Assembly: GCA_934120135.1 (NCBI GenBank)
Contig: CAKOTK010000005.1
Span: forward strand, 1-64,000
DNA length: 64,000 nucleotides
Source: an uncultured Clostridia bacterium
Lineage (GTDB): Bacteria > Bacillota > Clostridia > TANB77 > CAG-508
Direction: 5' to 3'
Shown: piece after piece, positions 34,890-44,536 of the stretch
Numbering within the stretch: position 1 is the stretch's first letter
Layout: the number at the start of each line of letters is the position of its first letter
The notes under the pieces: generated by a model
What the model saw: the letters and a program-made list of their open reading frames with translations, nothing else
What the model was told of the DNA's origin: nothing
Databases searched by the model: none
Made by a program: the position numbers and the translations under genes

Positions 34890-35678
34890 TTATACTGCAT
34901 GTTTTCCTTTTGTATTATCATTATTCTTCAAAAATTCTTTTACAAATTTATCATAACTTTTAGCACCTTTTGATCTTGGATCATATATAGATATTGGCAT
35001 TCCATAGCTTGGTGCCTCACTTAATTTTACATTTCTAGGAATTACTGTTTTATATACTTTGTTTTCAAAATATTTATTAACTTCTTTTACTACTTGATTT
35101 GATAAGTTTGTTCTAATATCATACATAGTAAGTAGTGCTCCCTCAACTTCCAAGTCTTTATTCAAGTGTCTTTTTACTAAGTTAATAGTATTTATAAGTT
35201 GTCCTAATCCCTCTAGAGCGTAATATTCACATTGTACTGGTATCAATACACTATTTGATGCAGTAAATGAATTTAATGTAATTAATCCTAATGATGGTGG
35301 ACAGTCAATAATAATATAGTCAAACTTATCTTTTATTGATTCTAATTTTTCTTTCATTCTATATTCTCTTGACATCATTGAAACTAGCTCAACCTCTGCT
35401 CCTGCAAGGTTTATATTAGATGGACAAATATATAAGTTTTTAATTTCTGTTTTTTGAATAGTATCTTTACTTTCTACCTCATCACTAATTATCAAATCAT
35501 AAACAGATAATTCTGTATTTTTATCCATTCCAACTCCGCTTGTAGCATTTCCTTGTGGGTCTGCATCTATTAACAAAACTTTTTTGCCTCTTTTAGCAAG
35601 TAAAGTGCTCAAGTTCACTGAGGTTGTAGTCTTTCCTACTCCACCTTTTTGGTTTGCAACTGATATAATTTTTCCCAA
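34890..35678 (-). CDS. parA: Chromosome-partitioning ATPase ParA / Soj
   Basis: 262 residues. Deviant Walker A NQKGGVGKTTTSVNLS near residue 8, IDADPQGNATSGVG near 38, and DCPPSLGLITLN near 125. DNA-bound ATP dimer that interacts with ParB and, in Bacillus, with DnaA. Last codons lie just before the parB ribosome site: an operon. Confidence 0.95.
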   Translation of the reverse strand: MGKIISVANQKGGVGKTTTSVNLSTLLAKRGKKVLLIDADPQGNATSGVGMDKNTELSVYDLIISDEVESKDTIQKTEIKNLYICPSNINLAGAEVELVSMMSREYRMKEKLESIKDKFDYIIIDCPPSLGLITLNSFTASNSVLIPVQCEYYALEGLGQLINTINLVKRHLNKDLEVEGALLTMYDIRTNLSNQVVKEVNKYFENKVYKTVIPRNVKLSEAPSYGMPISIYDPRSKGAKSYDKFVKEFLKNNDNTKGKHAV

Positions 35679-35833
35679 TTTAATTGCCTCCTTTGTTGTT
35701 TTATGTAAACTATTTTAATATCTAATTATATTAAAAGGGACATATTAATGATATAAAAATATCTTAAATATGTCAATGAATTTTTGAAAAAAATATAATA
35801 ATTTTTAAAATAAATTTTGAAATTATAAATCAC

Positions 35834-35871
35834 AAAAAAAGTGACCTCTGCAACTAAAGCACAGGTCACTT
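35834..35871 (-). terminator. Terminator after rsmG
   Basis: AAGTGACCT-GC-rich inner stem-AGGTCACTT lies just beyond the rsmG stop, so parA needs read-through or its own promoter. Confidence 0.75.
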
Positions 35872-35876
35872 GAAAA

Positions 35877-36599
35877 TTATATTATTGGCTCTTTTGCTGG
35901 TGTTCCAGCTTTTCTAGGATATTTACTTAGTGTGTTTTTTACTTTTTTTATTACTACTATTTTTCTTTTAATATCAGTATTTGGTAATGTAATTTCGTCT
36001 ATTTTTTCAATTTCTCCTCCAAGAATTTCAATAGCTTTTTTAGCTTCTTTTAATTCTTCTTCAATTTCAAAAGATTTCATGCAAATACATCTTCCGCTTA
36101 CTTTTACAAATGGTAACATATATTCTAAAAGTACATTTAGTCTTGCTACAGCTCTTGATGTTACAATATCATAAGCTTCTCTCTCTTTGCTCACAAATTC
36201 TTCTGCTCTACCATGAATTGCTTGTATATTTTTCAATTCTAGCTCATTTATTACTGTTTGTAAGAATATTATTCTTTTATTTAAAGAATCTAATAGTGTG
36301 AATTTCTTATTTTCTTCTAATATTTTTAAAGGTATTCCAGGAAATCCTGCTCCTGTACCAATATCAAGCACTGTATCTGCTTCTTTTAAATATGAAATAA
36401 TTGTCAAGCTATCTATAAAGTGCTTTAATATCACTCCTTCTGGATCTGTAATTGCCGTCAAATTCATTTTTTCATTCCATTCTAATAATAATTCCATATA
36501 TTTATAAAATTGTTCTGCTTGTTTTTGAGATATTTCTATTCCAATGGAATTTGCTTTTTCAATTAGACTATTATTAAATTCTAGTTTATTCATACACAC
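35877..36599 (-). CDS. rsmG: 16S rRNA (guanine527-N7)-methyltransferase
   Basis: 240 residues from GTG 36599, seven bases after AGAGAGG; ATG codons at 36605 and 36593 are in frame and possible. SAM motif VLDIGTGAGFPGIPLKI near residue 75 and the VTSRAVARLNVLLEY segment near 135 identify RsmG (GidB). Methylates G527 in the 530 loop. Usual neighbour of mnmG upstream and parA downstream. Confidence 0.95.
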   Translation of the reverse strand: MCMNKLEFNNSLIEKANSIGIEISQKQAEQFYKYMELLLEWNEKMNLTAITDPEGVILKHFIDSLTIISYLKEADTVLDIGTGAGFPGIPLKILEENKKFTLLDSLNKRIIFLQTVINELELKNIQAIHGRAEEFVSKEREAYDIVTSRAVARLNVLLEYMLPFVKVSGRCICMKSFEIEEELKEAKKAIEILGGEIEKIDEITLPNTDIKRKIVVIKKVKNTLSKYPRKAGTPAKEPII

Positions 36600-36651
36600 T
36601 ATCATTCCTCTCTTTCTTTCATTAAATTGGAAAAGAATTAAATTTTGGCAA

Positions 36652-36766
36652 GCACTGATACTGTTAAAGCTTTGCTTGTTACAGTATCAGTATGCATAGC
36701 TGAAAATTTTATTTAAAAGGCAAGGGCGCATACATTGTGTATGTAACCGCGTTTTAAATGAAATTT
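36652..36766. repeat. Two large hairpins between mnmG and rsmG
   Basis: 36652-36695: GCACTGATACTGT with ACAGTATCAGTATGC, a 13-bp stem with one mismatch or so. 36703-36766: AATTTTATTTAAAA with TTTTAAATGAAATT around an inner CATAC/GTATG hairpin. Neither is followed by a clear T run, so they may be RNA structures other than simple terminators. Confidence 0.5.
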
Positions 36767-36785
36767 GACGCAGCAAAAATTGTAA

Positions 36786-38669
36786 TTATTTTTCAATTTT
36801 TTTTATCTGTTCTAAATAAATAAGCAACACCGATATATCTGCTGGTGAAACCCCTGATATTCTAGAGGCTTGCCCTACTGAGTTTGGTTTTATTTTGTTT
36901 AATTTTTGTCTTGCTTCTAATCTAAGCCCCTTAATTGTACTATAATCTATATCTTGTGGCAACAATTTTGCTTCTAGTTTTTTAAATTTTTCAACTTGTG
37001 CTTGTTGTAGTTTTATATAACCTTTATATTTTACTTCTATTTCTACTTCTTGAGTTACTTCTTTTGGTAATTCTTTTCTATTCTCATCAATTTCACCTAA
37101 AAGCTCATAATTCATTTCTGTTCTTCTTAATAATTCTGCCATTTTTACACCTGTTGTAAGTTCCGAAGAATTATTATTTTTTAACAATTCATTTACCTTC
37201 TCTGTTGGCTTAACCACAGTGTTTTCAAGTCTTTCAATTTCTTCTTCAATTTGTTTTTTCTTAATTAAAAATGCTTGATATCTTTCTTCTGATATTAAAC
37301 CCACATCATGTCCTATTTCTGTTAATCTTAAATCAGTATTGTCTTGTCTTAGTAATAGCCTATATTCTGCTCTAGAAGTCATCATTCTATATGGTTCATT
37401 AGTTCCTTTTGTTACAATATCATCAATTAAAACTCCTATATATGCTTGTGAACGGTCTAGAATGACTGGTTTTCTTCCTTTTACTTTTTGTGCTACATTT
37501 ATTCCTGCTATAATTCCTTGTGATGCAGCTTCTTCATAACCAGAAGTTCCATTTATTTGACCTGCAAAAAACATTCCATCTATTTTTTTATGTTCTAATG
37601 ATAATTTTAATTCAGATGGATCTATACAATCATATTCAATTGCATATGCTGGTCTTGTAAATTCAGCATGTTCTAATCCAGGTATAGTGCGGTACATAGC
37701 TATTTGCACGTCTTCTGGAAGTGATGAACTCATTCCTTGTATATACATTTCGTCTGTATCTCTTCCTATTGGTTCTACAAATATTTGATGTCTTTCTTTA
37801 TCCGCAAATCTAACTACTTTGTCTTCTATAGATGGACAATATCTTGGCCCTGTACCTGTTATTTCTCCACCATATAAAGGTGAACGGTGCAAGTTTTTCC
37901 TTATAATTTCATGTGTTTCAGGTGTTGTGTATGTCAAATAACATGGTAATTGTTCTTCTTTTTCTACTATTTTATCTTCAAATGAAAATGCTGTAGGATT
38001 TTTATCCCCATCTTGTCTTTCCATTTTAGAAAAATCAATAGAATTTTTATTTATTCTCGCTGGTGTTCCAGTTTTAAACCTTACAAGGTTTATACCGATT
38101 TTTCTTAACATATCAGATAGCCTATTTGCTGGGAACACACCATCTGGACCACTTTCGTAAGATACTTCTCCTATATATATTTTTCCTTTTAAATATGTAC
38201 CAGTTGCCAATATAACATTATCCACCTCATATATTGCACCTATATTTGTTTCTACAGATTTTACTTTTCCGTCTTCCACTCCAATGTCAACTATTTCTGC
38301 TTGTTTTAAATATAAGTTTGGTTGTTTTTCAAGAGTATGTTTCATTTCCATTTGATATTTTTTTCTATCTGCTTGAGCTCTCAAAGAGTACACTGCTGGT
38401 CCTTTTGAGGTGTTTAACATTCTAAGTTGAGTATATGTTTTATCTATATTTTTACCCATTTCTCCACCTAAGCAGTCTATTTCCATTACTAAATGTCCCT
38501 TTGAACTTCCACCAATGTGTGGATTACATGGCATATTTGCAACAGCTTCCAAACTTATACTAAATAATAAAGTTTTTAGTCCCAATCTTGCTGTTGCTAG
38601 AGCTGCCTCACATCCAGCATGTCCTGCACCTATTACTGCTACATCATATTTTCCTGCATTATATTTCAT
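36786..38669 (-). CDS. mnmG: tRNA uridine-5-carboxymethylaminomethyl modification enzyme MnmG
   Basis: 627 residues, standard length. FAD-binding VIGAGHAGCEAALATARLG at the N-terminus, the GidA signatures SLRAQADRKKYQ and GPRYCPSIEDKVVRF, and a C-terminal helical domain (RISGVSPADISVLLIYLE). With MnmE it modifies U34 of several tRNAs. Followed by rsmG-parA-parB. Confidence 0.97.
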   Translation of the reverse strand: MKYNAGKYDVAVIGAGHAGCEAALATARLGLKTLLFSISLEAVANMPCNPHIGGSSKGHLVMEIDCLGGEMGKNIDKTYTQLRMLNTSKGPAVYSLRAQADRKKYQMEMKHTLEKQPNLYLKQAEIVDIGVEDGKVKSVETNIGAIYEVDNVILATGTYLKGKIYIGEVSYESGPDGVFPANRLSDMLRKIGINLVRFKTGTPARINKNSIDFSKMERQDGDKNPTAFSFEDKIVEKEEQLPCYLTYTTPETHEIIRKNLHRSPLYGGEITGTGPRYCPSIEDKVVRFADKERHQIFVEPIGRDTDEMYIQGMSSSLPEDVQIAMYRTIPGLEHAEFTRPAYAIEYDCIDPSELKLSLEHKKIDGMFFAGQINGTSGYEEAASQGIIAGINVAQKVKGRKPVILDRSQAYIGVLIDDIVTKGTNEPYRMMTSRAEYRLLLRQDNTDLRLTEIGHDVGLISEERYQAFLIKKKQIEEEIERLENTVVKPTEKVNELLKNNNSSELTTGVKMAELLRRTEMNYELLGEIDENRKELPKEVTQEVEIEVKYKGYIKLQQAQVEKFKKLEAKLLPQDIDYSTIKGLRLEARQKLNKIKPNSVGQASRISGVSPADISVLLIYLEQIKKIEK

Positions 38670-38975
38670 TTTTATTTTACCTTCCTTGTTAAATTTATTT
38701 TCTATTTTTGGTCCAGTTTTCTATGAAACAGAAATCACTGTTTGATACAACTTTTTGTATTGTCGTTTTTTGTCGAAAGTGTTTTATTTTGATTTTTCAA
38801 TACTTTGTCGAAACTCGCTTAAAAATGTTGTCTTTTTGTTATGGTTTAGTGTTCGTGTTTCACGCAAACTTTTCCTCTGAAACTATATATTTCATTATGT
38901 TTTGCTTGTGAAACATATAGGTTAATATATTACTTTTATAGTAATTTAATGTTTAAAAATTAAAACTATATATAC
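38670..38975. promoter_or_regulatory. mnmG upstream region with three Spo0A-like boxes
   Basis: A 306-base gap without a gene. TGTCGTT (38761-38767) and TGTCGAA (38771-38777) are 10 bases apart; a further TGTCGAA is at 38806-38812. They lie 90-140 bases upstream of mnmG, the first gene of mnmG-rsmG-parA-parB. Degenerate GTTTCAC/GTGAAAC words occur nearby (see rejected items). Confidence 0.45.
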
Positions 38976-40356
38976 TTACTTTCCTAAACAAAATTTAGAA
39001 AATATATTATTTATTATATCTTCAGACACATTTTCTCCAGTTATTTCACTCAAATCTTCTAGTGCTTCTTTTAGTGAAACTGCCACTACATCAATAGGCA
39101 TTTCTATTTCAATTCCCTGTTTAGCCTGTTCCAAAGCATCTATAGACTTTCTTATTTGATTTTTATGTCTTATATTTGTTATTACTTCCCCATCATTTAT
39201 TTCAATTTCATTTAGTTTAAACATTTTCAAGATTTGCTCATATAAATCTTCTAATCCTTCTTTAGTTTTAGCAGATATTTTTATAACTGGTTTATTAACA
39301 TTTTTAATGTTAATGTCATTTTCTAGTCCATTATCTTTTTCGTCAATCTTATTTAATAGTATAATTGAGTTCTTATTTTTAAGAATTTCCAGTATTCGCA
39401 AATCCTCGACTTCTAAGCCGTTTTGTGTTGTCAAATATACCTATTATTAGGTCAGCTTCGTTTGACAGCTCTAAAGCCTTTTTAACGCCAATTTTTTCAA
39501 TCTCGTCTTGTGTATTTCTTATTCCTGCTGTATCTATCAATTTTAGAGGTATTCCTTGAATTTGTACCATCTCTTCAATAGTATCTCTAGTTGTTCCCTC
39601 TATTTGACTTACTATTGCTCTTTCTTCATTTAGAATAGCATTTAATAATGATGATTTTCCTGCATTTGGTTTTCCTAATATAACTGTTTTTATTCCCTCT
39701 TTTAATACTTTTCCACTATCAAAACTTTTTTCTAATTTAAATAACTTCTCTTCAATAGCATTTATTTGTTCAATTAGTTTTTTATTAACTATTTCTGGCA
39801 CTTCATCATATTCCGGATAATCAATAGATGCCTCTATATCAGCCATTATACTTAATAAATTCTGGCGTATATCTTGAATTTTTTTAGATAAACTTCCCTC
39901 TAATTGTTTAAATGATGCTTTTGCTTCTTGAGAAGTTTTAGCATTTATTAAATCAATAATTCCTTCAGCTTGTGATAAATCTATTCTACCATTCAAAAAA
40001 GCTCTTTTAGTAAACTCGCCTGGCTCAGCCATTTCAGCTCCAGCTAATAAACATTGTTCTAAGATTTTTTGTTCAATTACCACTCCCCCATGTGAATTTA
40101 TTTCACACATATTTTCAGTAGTATAGCTTTTAGGTGATTTAAAAAATGATACTAAAACCTCATCTATTTTTTGCTTTGTTTTAAAATCTATAATATATCC
40201 ATATTTTATGGTATATCCAGATATTTCTTCTATATCTTGCTTTTGTTTTGACACAAAAATTTTATCTAATATTTCAAAACATTCTTTACCGCTCATTCTA
40301 ATAATTCCAATTCCTCCATTAGCCGGAGCTGTTGAAATTGCAGCAATTGTACCCAT
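38976..40356 (-). pseudogene. mnmE: tRNA modification GTPase MnmE, split by a one-base frameshift
   Basis: Two overlapping frames together give about 459 residues, the normal MnmE size. The first part (to 39379) has the N-terminal domain and GTPase G1 (GKPNAGKSSLL), G2 (GTTRDTIEE) and G3 (DTAGIRNT). The second part (from about 39434) has G4 (LNKID) and ends CLGK, the required C-terminal Cys motif. Removing one base from the T4 run at 39421-39424 gives a joined segment FDNTNGLEVEDLRILEILKN that aligns without gaps to MnmE. Either a sequencing/assembly indel in a homopolymer or a true inactivation; since MnmG is intact an indel error seems more likely. Confidence 0.85.
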
Positions 40357-40385
40357 CTCTTACCTCCTTGTTATTAAAAATTAAA

Positions 40386-40434
40386 AAGTCAAAGTTAGAA
40401 TTAGTTAATAAAACTAAAATCCGAACTTTGACTT
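40386..40434 (-). terminator. Hairpin between jag and mnmE
   Basis: AAGTCAAAGTT pairs with AACTTTGACTT across a 27-base loop, then a T run in the + direction; probably regulatory or terminating for jag. Confidence 0.55.
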
Positions 40435-40444
40435 CCGATTTTTC

Positions 40445-41161
40445 TTATTTTTTTGCTATAATAACTTTTCTGTATGGTTCCTCACCAACACTATAAGTTC
40501 TTACTCTTTTACTATCTTGTAATCTATTATGAATAATCTTTCTTTCATAAGCAGACATTGGCTCTAAAGTAACTTGTTTGCCTGTATTTATAACTGTTCT
40601 TGTTAATTTGTCAGCAAGTTCTTCTAATGCTTTTTGTCTTTTAGCTCTATATCCTTCAATATCTAATACAAGATGAACTCTACTTTCTATTTGTTTATTA
40701 GCGATTGCAGTTAAAATTGCTTGCATAGAGTTTAATGTTTCACCTCTATAGCCAATTAGTTTTCCTGCGTCTTCCCCATTTAATGCAACATATATATATT
40801 CATCATCAGAAGAAACTTTATATTCCATATTGTTCACTTTAGAAACAAAAACTTTTAAAAAGGCTTCTAAGTTCAATTTTGCCTTTTCTAACTCTTCTGG
40901 TTTTAAAGGTGCCTTTTTTTCTTTTTCAATATGTTTTACTTCTTCTCTAGGTTTGTACTCAGCTTTCTTTTCTGTTACTCCCTCTTTCAAAGTCATTTCA
41001 ACTTTTACTACTCTAGGAGCTAATATGCTAAAAAAGCTTCTCTTTTCTTCATTTTCTAATATTTTTATATCAACTTTATCTTTAGAAACTTTTAATTCTT
41101 TTAACCCTTTTTCAATAGCTTCTGTTGAAGTTTTTCCTTCTACAATAATACTTTTAGCCAT
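40445..41161 (-). CDS. jag: RNA-binding protein Jag/KhpB
   Basis: 238 residues from ATG 41161, eight bases after AAGGAGG; it overlaps the yidC stop by eight bases. Jag-N domain (AKSIIVEGKTSTEAIEKGL), a charged linker, a KH domain with GKLIGYRGETLNSMQAI near 140-160, and an R3H domain near the C-terminus (MSAYERKIIHNRLQ). Binds RNA and is linked to cell-wall elongation control. Standard neighbour of yidC. Confidence 0.93.
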   Translation of the reverse strand: MAKSIIVEGKTSTEAIEKGLKELKVSKDKVDIKILENEEKRSFFSILAPRVVKVEMTLKEGVTEKKAEYKPREEVKHIEKEKKAPLKPEELEKAKLNLEAFLKVFVSKVNNMEYKVSSDDEYIYVALNGEDAGKLIGYRGETLNSMQAILTAIANKQIESRVHLVLDIEGYRAKRQKALEELADKLTRTVINTGKQVTLEPMSAYERKIIHNRLQDSKRVRTYSVGEEPYRKVIIAKK

Positions 41162-42095
41162 TAGAAGATTCCTCCTTATTGTCATCTTTTTCCATAACTT
41201 TATTTATAATAAGTCTTTCAATAATCATTAAAATATTACTTGCTAACCAATACAAAGCCAATCCTAATGGAGCAATAATTGCAATCATAACAGACATTAC
41301 TGGTATCATATACATCATACTATTACTCATTTGTTGCATTTGTTCTGTTGGATCAACTTCTTTGTTATCCTCCTCGCCAGAAACAACAATATCTTGTTTT
41401 TGTTTCTTTTTTTGAGTTACTGTTGTTAGTTTTGTTGATATAATTGAAGTTATAACATAAAGAACTGGAATAACATAAACTCTCCAATCATTTAAGTTTT
41501 GTGTTGGAACTTTGCTTAAATCAATTCCTAAAAATTCCATATTCAATCTTAATTGATTGTATTCTTGTTGTTTTTTTACTAGTTCTTCCCTATTCTCTAC
41601 ATTTTCTTGCTCTAATTGTTTAGATATTTCTTGATATTTTGTTTCTGCATAATCAATTGTAGCTATTTGCACATAACTATTATTTGAATTATATCCACTT
41701 TCTTTCATTTCAGTTGTATATGCATCAATTAGATTATTATCTATTTTTTTCATATATGTAAGTGGCTGACTAACTAGCCAAAATACAGATAAAATGATTA
41801 CCAATTGTAAAATAGATGTCAAACATCCACTAAAAGGACTCATTTTTTCTCTTTTATATAATTCTATTGTTTCTTGATTTAATTTTTCTGGATTATTTTT
41901 ATATTTTTTCTGAATTTCTGACATCTCAGCTTGAAGTGCAGCTGATTTTTTCATTGACTTTTGTTGTTTAATTGTAATTGGTATTAAAATAACTCTTAAA
42001 ATTACTGAAAATATTAAAATTGCTACACCATAGTTGCTAAAAACCTCATATAACCAATTAAGCAAATAGCCAAATATTCCTGATATAAAACCCAT
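41154..42095 (-). CDS. yidC: Membrane protein insertase YidC/SpoIIIJ
   Basis: 313 residues. The short Gram-positive form with five membrane segments: LLNWLYEVFSNYGVAILIFS near 10-30 with the charged hairpin IKQQKSMKKSAALQAEMSEI, central and C-terminal segments (MMYMIPVMSVMIAIIAPLGLA). The positive charge in the groove (ILRVILIPITIKQ, Arg near 34) is present. Inserts small membrane proteins; no lipobox is visible at the N-terminus. Confidence 0.94.
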   Translation of the reverse strand: MGFISGIFGYLLNWLYEVFSNYGVAILIFSVILRVILIPITIKQQKSMKKSAALQAEMSEIQKKYKNNPEKLNQETIELYKREKMSPFSGCLTSILQLVIILSVFWLVSQPLTYMKKIDNNLIDAYTTEMKESGYNSNNSYVQIATIDYAETKYQEISKQLEQENVENREELVKKQQEYNQLRLNMEFLGIDLSKVPTQNLNDWRVYVIPVLYVITSIISTKLTTVTQKKKQKQDIVVSGEEDNKEVDPTEQMQQMSNSMMYMIPVMSVMIAIIAPLGLALYWLASNILMIIERLIINKVMEKDDNKEESSNG

Positions 42096-42105
42096 GAAAT
42101 TCCTC

Positions 42106-42324
42106 CTAATTTAAAGGGTCATATCCCCCTTTTGCAAAAGGATGACACTTTAATAATCTTTTTATTCCCAAATATATTCCTTTAATACAGCCATATTTTT
42201 TTATTGCCTGTATCATATATTCTGAGCAACTCGGATAAAATTTGCAATGTATTCCAAAAGCTCCAATAATTGGTGAAATTATTTTTTTATATCCTTTTAG
42301 TAGAAAAATAAAAATACTTTTCAC
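42106..42324 (-). CDS. yidD: Membrane protein insertion efficiency factor YidD
   Basis: 72 residues. CKFYPSCSEYMIQAIKKYG and LKCHPFAKGGYDPL are the family signature (three conserved Cys). Starts on the base after the rnpA stop. Confidence 0.95.
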   Translation of the reverse strand: MKSIFIFLLKGYKKIISPIIGAFGIHCKFYPSCSEYMIQAIKKYGCIKGIYLGIKRLLKCHPFAKGGYDPLN

Positions 42325-42663
42325 TTATAAAAGCCCTGCCTTTGTAAATGATTTTTCCATATCACTTTTTATAATATGAAAATTTACTTGTTCTACTGGT
42401 ACTTTTTTATTCCACAAAAAAACAATATTATAACCTTGTTTTAGTTGATCTTGAATTAGCCTATAGTTTTCTCTAATTTTTCTTTTAATGTGATTTCTTT
42501 TTACTGCATTACATGTCTTTTTAGAAACTGCTATTCCAAATCTATTAGTTGATTGCTTATTTTCTGCTATATATATTGTTATTTGTTTGCCAATATAAAA
42601 TTTACCTTTATTTAGAACATTTTGAAATTCATAATTTTTCTTCAAGGTTTTCATTTTTTTCAT
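42325..42663 (-). CDS. rnpA: Ribonuclease P protein component
   Basis: 112 residues from ATG 42663; GAGTG lies six bases before, and a GTG further upstream is possible. The RNR motif region KKTCNAVKRNHIKRKIRENYR binds the P RNA. Needed for 5' maturation of tRNA. Lies between rpmH and yidD in the usual order. Confidence 0.94.
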   Translation of the reverse strand: MKKMKTLKKNYEFQNVLNKGKFYIGKQITIYIAENKQSTNRFGIAVSKKTCNAVKRNHIKRKIRENYRLIQDQLKQGYNIVFLWNKKVPVEQVNFHIIKSDMEKSFTKAGLL

Positions 42664-42686
42664 CAAAATCACTCAATCTCATAAAA

Positions 42687-42722
42687 CTTAAAAAGGTCAC
42701 CGCTTATTACGTGACCATTTTT
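42687..42722. terminator. Hairpin between rpmH and rnpA
   Basis: AAAAAGGTCAC pairs with GTGACCATTTTT; partial termination here would set the usual excess of L34 over RnpA. Confidence 0.65.
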
Positions 42723-42723
42723 A

Positions 42724-42858
42724 TTACGCACTTAATTTTTTTCTTCCTTTTGCACGTCTAGCTTTTAATACATTTCTTCCAGATTTTGTTTTCATTCTTT
42801 TCATAAAACCATGTTCTTTTTGTTCTTGTCTTTTTTTAGGTTGATATGTTCTTTTCAT
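42724..42858 (-). CDS. rpmH: 50S ribosomal protein L34
   Basis: 44 residues. MKRTYQPKKRQEQKEHGFMK with the GRNVLKARRAKGRKKLSA tail is unmistakable. GGAGG before the ATG. First gene of the leftward origin operon. Confidence 0.97.
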   Translation of the reverse strand: MKRTYQPKKRQEQKEHGFMKRMKTKSGRNVLKARRAKGRKKLSA

Positions 42859-43213
42859 TTTAGCACCTCCTATGTTTTTTCTTATTTAAACCACGAATGG
42901 ATTATTTATTAAATATAAGCTTTATTATTATACACCTTACCAGCTTATTATGTCAATACACATAAACAATTTTTACATTTTATTTTTTATTCTATTGACT
43001 ATTTAATTGTATTTTTGATATGATATACTAACATAGGGAAATAAGGTTTTTACGAATTTTGAAAACACATAATTATTATGTTAATAATTTTAAATTTTTG
43101 TTTATTTATTAGTATTTATGGAGTTTACTTTTCCACAGTTGTGGATAACTTTGTGGAAAACTTTACGTAATAATTTTATGTTTTATTAATATACTGAAGG
43201 GATTGAAGGAGTA
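42859..43213. other. oriC, left part (rpmH-dnaA intergenic)
   Basis: 355 bases, very AT-rich. DnaA boxes: a perfect TGTGGATAA at 43140-43148 and near matches TTTTCCACA (43129-43137) and TGTGGAAAA (43152-43160), clustered about 55 bases upstream of dnaA. Divergent promoters for rpmH and dnaA must also be here. The dnaA start has GAAGGAG. Confidence 0.75.
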
Positions 43214-44536
43214 ATGCAAAAGGCAGAAATCAATGAACTAAACACAAAAGCAAAAGAACTACTAAAAACTGAAGTAACTGGAATTTCATATAGTACATGG
43301 ATTAGTAATATTGAAATTTTTTCAGTTGATGACACTACAATTACTATAATGGCACAAAATATTGTACATAAAGATATGTTAGAATCTAGATATTTATCTT
43401 TATTAAAAAACACATTTAGTTTTATCACTCATAAAAATTATGATGTAAAAATAATTTGTGAAGAGGATATGCCAAAAGATGAAGCTCCTGTGATTCCAAC
43501 AAATACACCAAACAGTTCTAATTTAAATCCAAAATATACATTTAACAGTTTTGTTGTTGGTAATAATAATTCTTTCGCACATGCTGCTGCATTAGCTGTT
43601 GCTGAAGCACCTGCTACAGCATACAATCCTTTGTTTTTATATGGGGGAGTAGGGCTTGGCAAAACTCACTTAATGCATGCTATTGGAAATGAAATATTAA
43701 AAAACAACAAAAATGCAAGTGTTTTATACGTTAGTTCAGAAAAATTTACAAATCAATTTATAAATGCTATTAAAGATAATAAAAACGAAATGTTTCGTAA
43801 TAAATATCGTAATATAGATGTTCTACTTATAGATGATATTCAATTTATTGCCGGAAAAGAAAGAATTCAAGAGGAGTTTTTCCACACATTTAATACTTTA
43901 CATGATGATGGAAAACAAATTATCATTTCTAGTGATAGACCACCAAAAGATATTCAACCTTTAGAAGATCGCTTAAGAACACGTTTCGAATGGGGACTTA
44001 TTGCAGATATTTCTAATCCAGATTATGAAACACGTATGGCAATATTAAAAAAGAAGGCTCAATTAGATAATATTATTATTGATGATGATGTTTTAGTAAA
44101 TATAGCTACACATATAGATACAAATATTAGGGAGTTGGAGGGAGCATTAAATAAATTAATTGCTTATTCAACCTTATCAAATAGTCCAATTACAATAGAA
44201 CTTTCTAATAAAGCTATATCTGATGTAGTTTCACATCATAATAAAGTACTTTCTATTGAATACATTCAAGAAGTTTGTGCTAAATATTTTAATGTTACAG
44301 TAGAAGACTTAAAAGGTTCAAGAAGGTCTGCTGATATTGCATTTGCAAGACAAGTCGCTATGTATTTTTGTAGAGATGTCGCAAACCTTTCTACACCAAA
44401 AATAGGACTGGCTTTTGGAAAAAGAGACCATTCAACTGTAATGCATGGATGTAATAAAATAGCAAATGAAATTAAAGAAAATACAAATACAAAACTAATT
44501 GTGGAAACTGTGAAAAACTCTTTATTTGCTGATTAA
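43214..44536 (+). CDS. dnaA: Chromosomal replication initiator DnaA
   Basis: 440 residues. Domain I (residues 1-85), short linker, AAA+ domain with YGGVGLGKTHLMHAIGNEI near 143 and LLIDDIQFIAGKE near 205, and domain IV with KIGLAFGKRDHSTVMHGCNK near 400 that reads DnaA boxes. Opens oriC and loads helicase with the DnaD/DnaC proteins coded further along. Confidence 0.97.
   Translation: MQKAEINELNTKAKELLKTEVTGISYSTWISNIEIFSVDDTTITIMAQNIVHKDMLESRYLSLLKNTFSFITHKNYDVKIICEEDMPKDEAPVIPTNTPNSSNLNPKYTFNSFVVGNNNSFAHAAALAVAEAPATAYNPLFLYGGVGLGKTHLMHAIGNEILKNNKNASVLYVSSEKFTNQFINAIKDNKNEMFRNKYRNIDVLLIDDIQFIAGKERIQEEFFHTFNTLHDDGKQIIISSDRPPKDIQPLEDRLRTRFEWGLIADISNPDYETRMAILKKKAQLDNIIIDDDVLVNIATHIDTNIRELEGALNKLIAYSTLSNSPITIELSNKAISDVVSHHNKVLSIEYIQEVCAKYFNVTVEDLKGSRRSADIAFARQVAMYFCRDVANLSTPKIGLAFGKRDHSTVMHGCNKIANEIKENTNTKLIVETVKNSLFAD

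Noticed and set aside
38856..38869. Possible parS sites near parAB (TGTTTCACGCAAAC and a GTGAAACA half-site near 38910)
   Set aside because: Only partial matches to TGTTTCACGTGAAACA; the right half is broken, and no full palindrome was found.
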